The position numbers and the translations under genes are program-made. A stretch of DNA of 9,641 bases from NCBI GenBank assembly GCA_023266695.1, contig JAHFPO010000086.1:1-9641 (forward strand), written 5' to 3'. Below the pieces are notes generated by a model. It saw only the letters and a program-made list of their open reading frames with translations, ran no database searches and had not been told where the DNA came from. The DNA comes from Hyphomicrobiales bacterium (GTDB lineage: Bacteria > Pseudomonadota > Alphaproteobacteria > Rhizobiales > Xanthobacteraceae). This document shows positions 1 through 5,483 of this stretch, piece by piece (positions within the stretch are counted from its first letter, which is position 1; each line of letters starts with the position of its first letter).

Positions 1-333
1 GACGAAGCGGCGGCCCGCCGCTCGCCGCTCGGCGGCCTTGCCGCCTCCGGCTGGCACTCCTGCGCGATCATGATGCGCCTCATCGCTAACGGATTCATCC
101 TGGAGTCGAGCTGCATGGGCTCGCCCGGCGTCGAGGAATTGAAATGGCTGAAGCCGGTGCGCCCCGGCGACCGGCTCGCCGTGCGCCGCACCGTGCTGGA
201 GAAACGAGCCTCGAAATCGAGGCCCGAGATGGGTTTCGTGCGCTTCCGTTTCGATCTCGTGAACCAGAACGGCGAGACGGTGATGGAGCAGACCAATTTC
301 ATCATGTTTGGCCGCCGCGCGCCGGAAGCTTAG
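1..333 (+). CDS. MaoC-like hot-dog dehydratase, C-terminal part (5' end outside window)
   Basis: The reading frame is open from the first base to the TAG at 331-333, so the start lies upstream. The visible 110 residues begin DEAAARRSPLGG and continue through ASGWHS, which matches the segment just after the catalytic Asp/His pair of MaoC-type (R)-specific enoyl-CoA hydratases. They then follow the hot-dog pattern (LKWLKPVRPGD, then a strand with NQNGETVMEQTNF). The catalytic residues themselves are outside the window. Such proteins hydrate enoyl-CoA thioesters, but the substrate cannot be read from this sequence. Only 2 bp separate it from the next gene, a clear paralogue with the same ASGWH, LKWL and SRP blocks, so the two are almost certainly co-transcribed and may form a mixed dimer. 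The family call is firm; the exact reaction is not. Confidence 0.85.
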   Translation, partial: DEAAARRSPLGGLAASGWHSCAIMMRLIANGFILESSCMGSPGVEELKWLKPVRPGDRLAVRRTVLEKRASKSRPEMGFVRFRFDLVNQNGETVMEQTNFIMFGRRAPEA

Positions 334-335
334 CG

Positions 336-815
336 ATGAGATTTTTCGAGGACATCGGCATCGGTGACCGGCGCGAGCTGGGGCGGCACAGTTTCACCGC
401 CGATGACATCAAACGCTACGCTCTGCGCTATGACCCGCAGCTGTTTCATGTCGACGAGGCGGCGGCGGCGCGCTCGCATTTCGGCGCGCTCATCGCTTCC
501 GGCTGGCACACCGCGGTGGTGTGCATGCGGCTATTCATCGAAACGCAACGGCATATCGCCGCCGAGCTGGCCGCGCGCGGCGAGCCGGCGGCCAAGATCG
601 GTCCCTCGCCCGGATTCCGCAATCTGAAATGGCTGCAGCCGGTCTATGCCGGCGACACCATCAGCTTTGCCAGCGAAGTGCTCGACAAGCGCCCGCTCGC
701 TTCGCGCCCCGGCTGGGGCATGCTCGTCATGCGCAATACCGGCACCAACCAGGACGGCGCGCTGGTGTTCGAGTTCGAAGGCGCGATCTTCGTGGAGCGG
801 CGCGGCGACCCATAG
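336..815 (+). CDS. MaoC family dehydratase
   Basis: This 159-residue single hot-dog protein has the usual length for a one-domain MaoC dehydratase. The start at 336 follows the upstream stop by 2 bp and gives MRFFEDIGIGDRRELG, a typical N-terminus for this family. The hydratase motif is visible as YDPQLFHVDE, with candidate catalytic D33 and H38 in the D-x4-H spacing of (R)-specific enoyl-CoA hydratases. After it come FGALIASGWH and a second hot-dog half (LKWLQPVYAGD, about 97-107). The likely role is reversible hydration of an enoyl-CoA thioester in the cytoplasm, possibly in fatty acid or polyhydroxyalkanoate metabolism; the substrate is unknown. It resembles the preceding gene over most of the visible length, which implies tandem duplication. 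Its stop lies 2 bp from the stop of convergent apt. Confidence 0.88.
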   Translation: MRFFEDIGIGDRRELGRHSFTADDIKRYALRYDPQLFHVDEAAAARSHFGALIASGWHTAVVCMRLFIETQRHIAAELAARGEPAAKIGPSPGFRNLKWLQPVYAGDTISFASEVLDKRPLASRPGWGMLVMRNTGTNQDGALVFEFEGAIFVERRGDP

Positions 816-817
816 GG

Positions 818-1363
818 TCAATGCCCCTCGAAGGCGACCAGGCTGTGCACCTTGATGCCGCGGCGGCGCAACCGCTCGGCACCGCCGAGATCGGGCAGAT
901 CGATGATGAAGGCGGCGGCGACGAGTTCGCCGCCGGAGCGGCGCACCAGTTCGCAGGCCGCTTCCGCCGTGCCGCCGGTAGCAATGAGATCGTCGACCAT
1001 GAGCACGCGCTGGCCCGACGCGATCGCATCGGCGTGGATTTCCACCGCGTCGACGCCGTATTCGAGCTGATATTCCTGCCCGATGGTCTTGTGCGGGAGC
1101 TTGCCTTTCTTGCGCACCGGCACGAAGCCCTTGTTGAGCTCGTGCGCCACCGCACCGCCGAGGATGAATCCGCGCGCCTCGATGCCGGCGACGAGATCGA
1201 TCGGCGTCTTCAGGAACGGCAGCACCAGCCCGTCGATCGCCGCGCGCAGGCCGCGCGGATCGATGAGGAGCGTGGTGATGTCGCGGAACAGAATCCCGCG
1301 CTTGGGATGGTCCGGGATGGTGCGGATGAGAGATTTGAGATCGATCGTCTGGCGGGGCGTCAT
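818..1363 (-). CDS. apt: Adenine phosphoribosyltransferase
   Basis: This 181-residue purine-salvage enzyme converts adenine plus PRPP to AMP and pyrophosphate in the cytoplasm. The length is normal for Apt. Visible hallmarks are the N-terminal IPDHPKRGILFRDIT (16-30), the substrate loop GIEARGFILGG (60-70), the flexible-loop basic stretch VRKKGKLP (83-90), and the PRPP-binding motif VLMVDDLIATGGT (120-132) with the acidic pair D124-D125. The chosen ATG gives MTPRQTIDLKSLIRTIPD, in line with alphaproteobacterial Apt proteins, although the sequence just upstream (ending cacaccc) has no good Shine-Dalgarno match. It is transcribed alone: the MaoC genes converge on its 3' end and a small membrane-protein gene diverges from its 5' end across 79 bp, which must hold the promoters of both. 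Confidence 0.97.
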   Translation of the reverse strand: MTPRQTIDLKSLIRTIPDHPKRGILFRDITTLLIDPRGLRAAIDGLVLPFLKTPIDLVAGIEARGFILGGAVAHELNKGFVPVRKKGKLPHKTIGQEYQLEYGVDAVEIHADAIASGQRVLMVDDLIATGGTAEAACELVRRSGGELVAAAFIIDLPDLGGAERLRRRGIKVHSLVAFEGH

Positions 1364-1442
1364 GGGTGTGATGGAACCAGTCCGTTGCGGGCGGCCCTAA
1401 TTTGTCGGACCATGAGCGGGGGCGCAACGAGGGAGCAGAGCC

Positions 1443-1634
1443 ATGGCCGAGCCCGAAACCCATGTAACCGTCGTCGATGTTCAGATTCCGTTCTGGCGTC
1501 TTATCGTCTTGCTACTCAAGGTCGCTCTCGCCGCGATTCCGGCCTCGATCCTTTTCGCCATCATCATTTGGCTGATTATCGGCTCCATCCGCATCATCGG
1601 GTTCGGAATGATGATGTCGAACATGCGGCTCTAG
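1443..1634 (+). CDS. Small single-pass membrane protein, function unknown
   Basis: This is a 63-residue protein with a polar start (MAEPETHVTVVDVQIPFWR) followed by a hydrophobic run at about residues 19-50 (LIVLLLKVALAAIPASILFA onward). The run is long enough for one long or bent transmembrane helix, and the protein ends in a short methionine-rich tail (MMMSNMRL). GGGAG at 1431-1435 with a 7-nt spacer supports the ATG. It diverges from apt and is followed 147 bp later by another small gene on the same strand. I have an impression of similar short proteins in Rhizobiales but no named family, so no function is assigned. The ribosome binding site and the coherent membrane profile argue that it is real. 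Confidence 0.7.
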   Translation: MAEPETHVTVVDVQIPFWRLIVLLLKVALAAIPASILFAIIIWLIIGSIRIIGFGMMMSNMRL

Positions 1635-1770
1635 CCCCGCGGAAGGCCATGGAGAGGGCGTTTTTGCTCGATCCTGGCCTCCCCCCTTGGCGCCAGCCAC
1701 CTCGCCGGATTAACGTCGCGCACCGGCCGCTGTTGGATTCGGCCCCCGCCCGCCCCCAAAAGACCGGACC

Positions 1771-1777
1771 AGGAGGA
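1771..1777 (+). promoter_or_regulatory. Strong Shine-Dalgarno sequence for the 53-residue protein
   Basis: AGGAGGA lies 4-5 nt upstream of the ATG at 1782. It is the best ribosome binding site seen in the window and is the main reason for calling the very short gene that follows. Confidence 0.75.
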
Positions 1778-1781
1778 CCAG

Positions 1782-1943
1782 ATGGCCAAGGGTCAGATGC
1801 GAAGCCCCAAGGAAAAGAAGAAAGCCAAGCAGGAGAAAAAGGACAAGGCCCCTTCCGCCTACGCGCAACTCTACAAGAACAAGCCCGGCTCGCCGATGAT
1901 GCCGCCATCCGCACCGATGGCGCCGTTCAAGAAGGACAACTAG
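1782..1943 (+). CDS. Small lysine-rich protein (53 residues), function unknown
   Basis: This 53-residue open frame runs from ATG at 1782 to TAG at 1941-1943, preceded at ideal distance by AGGAGGA. The N-terminal half is strongly basic: in residues 10-22 (KEKKKAKQEKKDK) 8 of 13 are lysine, after MAKGQMRSP. The C-terminal half is low-complexity and rich in proline and methionine (PGSPMMPPSAPMAPFKKDN). There is no signal peptide, membrane segment or cysteine, so it is probably a soluble and largely disordered cytoplasmic protein, perhaps one that binds nucleic acid; that role is inferred only from charge. I recall similar MAKGQMRS-K-rich small proteins in Rhizobiales but cannot name a family. 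A palindromic repeat starts at or just beyond its stop codon. Confidence 0.72.
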   Translation: MAKGQMRSPKEKKKAKQEKKDKAPSAYAQLYKNKPGSPMMPPSAPMAPFKKDN

Positions 1944-2043
1944 AGTCCGATCAGTTCGAATTGAATCGGCCTGCCCCGCTGACATTTTGATTTTGGGCGT
2001 GATCTTATCCGAAAACCGCTTCCCACTTTTCGGGATCACGCCC
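1944..2043. repeat. Intergenic palindromic repeat element with branched hairpin
   Basis: The core at 1995-2043 is an inverted repeat. GGGCGTGATC (1995-2004) pairs perfectly with GATCACGCCC (2034-2043). After a 4-nt bulge (ttat, 2005-2008), CCGAAAA (2009-2015) pairs with TTTTCGG (2027-2033) around an 11-nt loop (2016-2026). Just upstream, 1947-1969 is an imperfect palindrome with CCGAT and ATCGG ends around TTCGAA. From memory, the core with its CCGAAAACCG and CCACTTTTCGGGATCA blocks is a common dispersed intergenic element in Rhizobiales; this is recollection, not a search. It lies between the lysine-rich gene and the 3' end of petC, where it may act on the ends of the two converging transcripts. 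Neither side has the T-run of a classical intrinsic terminator. Confidence 0.8.
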
Positions 2044-2113
2044 TAGCGCGCCGGCCCGCGCCGGATGGGTCGCTGGCCGTTCGAGGCATGACGGGAAAAG
2101 ACGGGCGCGCCGT

Positions 2114-2956
2114 TCAGGCGTGGCCTTCGACCTTGGACCAGATCTTCTTCTTGGTGAAATACAACAGCCCGGCGAACACCACGAGGAAGATCATCACCTG
2201 GAAGCCGATCCGCTTCCTCGCCTCCAGATGGGGCTCGGCCGCCCACATCAGGAAGGCGGCGACGTCGCGCGAATATTGCTCGATCGTCTGCGGCGTGCCG
2301 TCGGAATATTCGACCTGATCCTTTTGCAGCGGCGGACGCATGGCCGTGCGGTGGCCGGGGAAAACCCTGTTCCAGTACTGCGTCGGCGGCAGGCTCACTC
2401 CTGCGGGTGGATTTTCGTAGCCGGTGATATAGGCGTATACAAAATCGACGCCACTCTCCTGATATTGCTTGAAGGCGTCGAGGATGAAGCCCGGAAAGCC
2501 GACTTCGTAGGAGCGCGCCTTGGCGATCACCGAGAGATCGGGAGGCAGCGCACCGTTGTAAATTGCCCGCGCCGCCTGCTCGTTGGCATCCGGCGAGGGA
2601 ATGTAGTCGGAGAGCCGTCCCGGACGCTCGAACATCTCGCCGCGATCGTTCGGCCCGTCATTGATGCGGAATTCGCCGGCGACGGTCTTTGCCTGCGCTG
2701 CGGTAAAACCCGGCCCGCCCGGCTCGGCGAGGCTGCGGAAGGCAACGAGCTTCAGCCCATGGCAGACCGAGCAGACCTCGCGATAGACCTTGAAGCCGCG
2801 CTGCAGCTGGCCGCGATCATAGGTGCCGAACGGACCGGCGAAGGACCACGACTGGCGCTCCGGTTTCGCCGTCGTCTCGGCGGCGAGCGACGGCGTCGCC
2901 GCGACGAACGCGAGGGTGGCGAGGGTAGCGAGGGTTGCGAAATTGAGCGTGCGCAT
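2114..2956 (-). CDS. petC: Cytochrome c1 of the bc1 complex
   Basis: This is the c-type cytochrome subunit of ubiquinol:cytochrome c oxidoreductase. It takes electrons from the Rieske centre and passes them to a soluble or membrane cytochrome c in the periplasm. The 280-residue protein has a signal peptide (about 1-26, ending PSLAA), the haem-binding motif CSVCH (62-66), a probable axial Met206 in AMRPPL, and a single C-terminal transmembrane helix (about 252-267) followed by a basic tail (KKKIW). The frame is open further upstream to 3037, but that would overlap petB and place an arginine-rich stretch before the signal peptide, so the ATG at 2956 is preferred. It lies 13 bp after the petB stop. 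The signal peptide is encoded by a 9-bp tandem repeat. Confidence 0.96.
   Translation of the reverse strand: MRTLNFATLATLATLAFVAATPSLAAETTAKPERQSWSFAGPFGTYDRGQLQRGFKVYREVCSVCHGLKLVAFRSLAEPGGPGFTAAQAKTVAGEFRINDGPNDRGEMFERPGRLSDYIPSPDANEQAARAIYNGALPPDLSVIAKARSYEVGFPGFILDAFKQYQESGVDFVYAYITGYENPPAGVSLPPTQYWNRVFPGHRTAMRPPLQKDQVEYSDGTPQTIEQYSRDVAAFLMWAAEPHLEARKRIGFQVMIFLVVFAGLLYFTKKKIWSKVEGHA
2910..2940 (-). repeat. Three-copy 9-bp tandem repeat in the petC signal peptide
   Basis: On the + strand, GCGAGGGT plus one variable base occurs at 2910, 2919 and 2928, followed by the partial copy GCGA at 2937. It encodes the ATLATLATLA part of the hydrophobic core of the cytochrome c1 signal peptide. Gain or loss of one unit would add or remove three residues without changing frame. 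Confidence 0.85.
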
Positions 2957-2969
2957 GGATCTTACCCGC

Positions 2970-4196
2970 TCATGCCTTCCGGGGCTTGAGCACCGCCTCG
3001 GTGATCGAGGCCGGCAGCGGCCGCGGCTTCTCGACATAGCCGAGCAGCGGCAGGATCACGAGGAAATGGAAAAAGTAATAGGCGGTGAGGATGCGGGCGG
3101 CGATCACATAGCCGCCTTCCGGCGGCTTCGAGCCGAGATAGCCGAGACCGATGCAGCAGATCACCAGAATCCAGAAGAACTGCTTGTAGAGCGGCCGGAA
3201 ACGCGCCGAGCGCACCTTCGAGGTATCGAGCCAGGGCACGAAGACGAGCACCCCGATTGAAGCGAACAGCGCGATGACTCCGAGCAGCTTGTGCGGGATT
3301 GCACGCAGGATCGCGTAGAACGGCAGCAGGTACCATTCCGGCACGATGTGCGGCGGCGTCTGCAGGGGATTGGCCGGGATGTAATTGTCAGAATGCCCGA
3401 GATAATTCGGGATGTAGAACACCAGCCAGGCGAACAGGATGAGGAAGCAAACCAGCGCGAAATTGTCCTTCACCGTCATGTAGGGATGGAACGGAAGCGT
3501 ATCCTTGTCCGATTTCACGTCGATGCCGGCCGGATTATTGTTGCCGGGCACGTGCAGCGCCCAGATGTGCAGGATCACCACCCCGAAGATCATGAACGGC
3601 AATAGGTAGTGCAGCGAGAAGAAGCGCACGAGCGTCGGATTGTCGACCGCATAGCCGCCCCACAGCCATTGCGTGATCGACTTGCCGACAAGCGGAATGG
3701 CCGTGAACAGGTTAGTGATGACGGTGGCGGCCCAGAAGCTCATCTGGCCCCAGGGCAATACATACCCCATGAAGGCCGTCGCCATCATGAGCAGGTAAAT
3801 GATCACGCCGAGAATCCACAACACCTCGCGCGGGTCCTTGTAGGAGCCATAGTAGAGCCCGCGGAACATGTGGATATAGACGGCAAGGAAGAACATCGAG
3901 CCGCCGTTGGCGTGGAGATAGCGCAGCAGCCAGCCGTAGTTCACGTCGCGCATGATGTGCTCGACCGAATCGAACGCGGCCGTCGCGGTCGGCGTGTAAT
4001 GCATCGCCAGCACCACGCCGGTCACGATCTGCGCCACCAGCATGAAGGTGAGGATGCCGCCGTAGGCCCACCAGTAATTCAGGTTGCGCGGTGTCGGATA
4101 GTTGAGAAAGTCCGAGTAGACGAAGCCGACGATCGGCAGCCGGGCCTCGAACCATTTCATGAACCGGCTCTGCGGCCGATAGGTTTGTCCACTCAT
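2970..4196 (-). CDS. petB: Cytochrome b of the bc1 complex
   Basis: This 408-residue integral membrane subunit carries the two b haems and the quinol-oxidation and quinone-reduction sites of complex III. Four haem-ligand histidines show the usual spacing of 14: H95 and H109 in helix B, H196 and H210 in helix D. The Qo-site PEWY motif is at 286-289, and hydrophobic segments at about 45-65, 125-160, 245-262, 302-322, 340-355 and 370-388 fit the eight-helix fold. The frame is open upstream of 4196, but MSGQTYRPQSRFMKW is a normal N-terminus and has a GGGGAGGG-type ribosome binding site upstream. It lies between petA (32-bp gap) and petC (13-bp gap). It ends in its own stop codon in a different frame from petC, so it is not fused to cytochrome c1 as in Bradyrhizobium fbcH. 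Confidence 0.98.
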   Translation of the reverse strand: MSGQTYRPQSRFMKWFEARLPIVGFVYSDFLNYPTPRNLNYWWAYGGILTFMLVAQIVTGVVLAMHYTPTATAAFDSVEHIMRDVNYGWLLRYLHANGGSMFFLAVYIHMFRGLYYGSYKDPREVLWILGVIIYLLMMATAFMGYVLPWGQMSFWAATVITNLFTAIPLVGKSITQWLWGGYAVDNPTLVRFFSLHYLLPFMIFGVVILHIWALHVPGNNNPAGIDVKSDKDTLPFHPYMTVKDNFALVCFLILFAWLVFYIPNYLGHSDNYIPANPLQTPPHIVPEWYLLPFYAILRAIPHKLLGVIALFASIGVLVFVPWLDTSKVRSARFRPLYKQFFWILVICCIGLGYLGSKPPEGGYVIAARILTAYYFFHFLVILPLLGYVEKPRPLPASITEAVLKPRKA

Positions 4197-4228
4197 CGCT
4201 CGCGCCCTCCCCGAACGAGGCTCCCCGC

Positions 4229-4753
4229 TCAGCCGATCCGGATCATGGTGTCCGATACGAACTCGTACGGCGGTACTTCGAGATTGGTGGGTGCCGGCCC
4301 CTTCCGGATGCGGCCGGACGAGTCGTAGTGCGAACCGTGGCAGGGGCAGAACCAGCCGTTGTAATCGCCTTGGTGCCCGAGCGGCACGCAGCCGAGATGG
4401 GTGCATACGCCCACCAGCACCAGCCATTGGTCATGGCCCTTCTTCACTCGCGCCTCGTCGGGCTGCGGATCGGGCAGGTCGCCGGACTTCACCGCGCGCG
4501 CTTCGTCGATTGTTTTCTTGGTCCGGTGGAAAATAAACACCGGCTTGCCGCGCCACTTGATCGTGATGATCTGGCCTTCCTCGATCGGGGCGAGATTGAC
4601 TTCGCTCGAGGCGAGCGCCAGCACCGATGCGTCCGGATTCATCTGGCTGATCAAAGGCCACACCGTCGCGGCCGCGCCGACGGCACCCATGGTGGCGGTC
4701 GCGATATAGAGAAAGTCACGACGGGTGGGCTCGGCCATCGAGGTCGTTGCCAC
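4229..4753 (-). CDS. petA: Ubiquinol-cytochrome c reductase Rieske iron-sulfur subunit
   Basis: This 174-residue [2Fe-2S] protein oxidises quinol at the Qo site and delivers electrons to cytochrome c1. A twin-arginine signal-anchor is visible (TRRDFLYIATATMGAVGAAA, 10-29). The cluster motifs are CTHLGC (117-122) and CPCHGS (136-141). Ligands are C117, H119, C136 and H139; C122 and C138 form the stabilising disulfide pair. S141 and Y143 match high-potential, ubiquinone-type Rieske proteins. The start is taken as GTG at 4753 because AGGGAAAGGA lies 7 nt upstream. The internal ATG at 4738 would keep the Tat motif but has no comparable ribosome binding site. It is the first gene of petABC and faces trmL across a 268-bp divergent region. 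Confidence 0.97.
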   Translation of the reverse strand: MATTSMAEPTRRDFLYIATATMGAVGAAATVWPLISQMNPDASVLALASSEVNLAPIEEGQIITIKWRGKPVFIFHRTKKTIDEARAVKSGDLPDPQPDEARVKKGHDQWLVLVGVCTHLGCVPLGHQGDYNGWFCPCHGSHYDSSGRIRKGPAPTNLEVPPYEFVSDTMIRIG

Positions 4754-5021
4754 GGCTCGGTCCTTTCCCTCGGCGGGCGCTCTTGAAACGCGGCGCCGCG
4801 AGGCGGGTCGACGTCACCCGGACGGACCCGCTCGCGGCGAATGCCCGGCACCCGCGGAAAATTCCCACCGTGGGCGCAGCGCCCGTTACGAATGCTTTTC
4901 ATTGCATCGTTGCCCCCTATTGTCCAGCGTACCCCCTGCGTCACTCCGTCATGTACCCTTTGCCCTTCGCCGCACGGCCCGACGCCCGCGCTCCCCGGGC
5001 TCGCGGGAGGTCAAATCGACC
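4754..5021. promoter_or_regulatory. Divergent intergenic region between petA and trmL
   Basis: This 268-bp gap must hold the promoters of both the petABC operon (-) and the trmL-hemF pair (+). Two palindromes share the bases GGG at 4872-4874: CCCAC-c-GTGGG (4864-4874) and GGGCGC-a-GCGCCC (4872-4884). With only one unpaired central base each, they look more like protein-binding sites than hairpins. No credible Irr, RirA or FNR-type consensus could be recognised. GC-rich sequence makes short palindromes common, so an operator role is speculative. Confidence 0.5.
4896..4923 (+). promoter_or_regulatory. Possible sigma70-type promoter for trmL-hemF
   Basis: TTTTCA (4896-4901) and TATTGT (4918-4923) are each 4/6 matches to the -35 and -10 consensus, separated by 16 nt. 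They sit about 100 nt upstream of the trmL ATG in one of the less GC-rich stretches of the region. This is a weak match found by eye. Confidence 0.25.
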
Positions 5022-5483
5022 ATGGTGATCGCTCTTTACGAGCCGGATATTCCGCAGAATGCCGGTACGATTCTCAGGCTCGGCGCCTGCCTGGGAATTC
5101 CCGTCCACTTCGTAGGACCGGCGGGCTTCCCCGCGAACGAAAAGGCGTTCCGCCGCGCCGGGCTTGACTACATCGACCACGCCACCCTGGTGAACCATGT
5201 ATCCTTCGCAACCTTCGAGGACTGGCGGCGCGCCGAGGGGCGGCGGCTCGTGCTGCTCACGACGCGGGCGGAAGGGTCCTATGTGGACTTCGGATTCCGC
5301 CCGGACGACGTGCTGATGTGCGGACGCGAATCCTCGGGGGTTCCCGACCCGGTCCATGCCGCCGCGGATGCGCGCGTGCGGGTGCCGATGCGCCCGCAGC
5401 TGCGCTCCTTGAATGTGGCGGTCAGCCTCGCCATGGTGCTCGGCGAGGCGCTGCGCCAGACCAAGGGTTTTCCAAATGGCTGA
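5022..5483 (+). CDS. trmL: tRNA (cytidine/uridine-2'-O-)-methyltransferase TrmL
   Basis: This 153-residue SPOUT-class methyltransferase is close to the usual length of about 155. TrmL methylates the 2'-O of the wobble base C/U34 in certain leucine tRNAs using S-adenosylmethionine. The three SPOUT motifs are visible: PQNAGTILRL (11-20), the MCGRESSGVPD loop (99-109), and the knotted C-terminus VPMRPQLRSLNVAVSLAMV (121-139) followed by LGEALRQT. The frame is open far upstream, but the ATG at 5022 gives MVIALYEPDIPQNAG, which matches the family N-terminus, and GGGAGG at 5005-5010 serves as the ribosome binding site with an 11-nt spacer. Its last 8 bases overlap the start of hemF, so the two are co-transcribed and probably translationally coupled. 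Confidence 0.95.
   Translation: MVIALYEPDIPQNAGTILRLGACLGIPVHFVGPAGFPANEKAFRRAGLDYIDHATLVNHVSFATFEDWRRAEGRRLVLLTTRAEGSYVDFGFRPDDVLMCGRESSGVPDPVHAAADARVRVPMRPQLRSLNVAVSLAMVLGEALRQTKGFPNG

Noticed and set aside
531..1463. Long - strand open frame of 310 codons over apt
   Set aside because: The apt frame has complete family motifs; this frame is low-complexity and overlaps it fully.
1635..1781. Possible promoter (TTGGCG, 17 nt, TTAACG) upstream of the lysine-rich gene
   Set aside because: The -10 match is too poor. I see nothing else of note in this 147-bp gap.
521..1990. Long + strand open frame of 489 codons
   Set aside because: It runs antisense through apt and out of frame through the second MaoC gene and both small genes. 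Its translation is Arg/Ala-rich with no domain, as expected from GC-rich shadow frames.
2095..2113. Possible intrinsic terminator of petC (- strand ACGG/CCGT arms followed by CTTTTC)
   Set aside because: The stem is only 4 bp and the T-run is only four bases, too weak to call.
2120..2989. Long + strand open frame antisense to petC
   Set aside because: petC has a signal peptide, CSVCH and a membrane anchor. The antisense frame shows no domain and is rich in Arg and Gly.
2957..3037. N-terminal extension of petC to the upstream ATG at 3037
   Set aside because: It would overlap the petB C-terminus and put an Arg-rich stretch before a complete signal peptide.
4891..4908. Iron-responsive (Fur/Irr-like) box around ATGC-n8-GCAT
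   Set aside because: The arms are only 4 bp and are complementary by chance in many places; no recognisable consensus.
4921..4945. - strand promoter for petABC starting at TGGACA
   Set aside because: A fair -35-like hexamer lies at 4921-4926 on the - strand, but no acceptable -10 hexamer lies 16-18 nt downstream of it.
4725..5021. Upstream extension of the trmL frame
   Set aside because: The residues are Arg-rich and unlike TrmL. The ATG at 5022 has a GGGAGG site and gives the family N-terminus.
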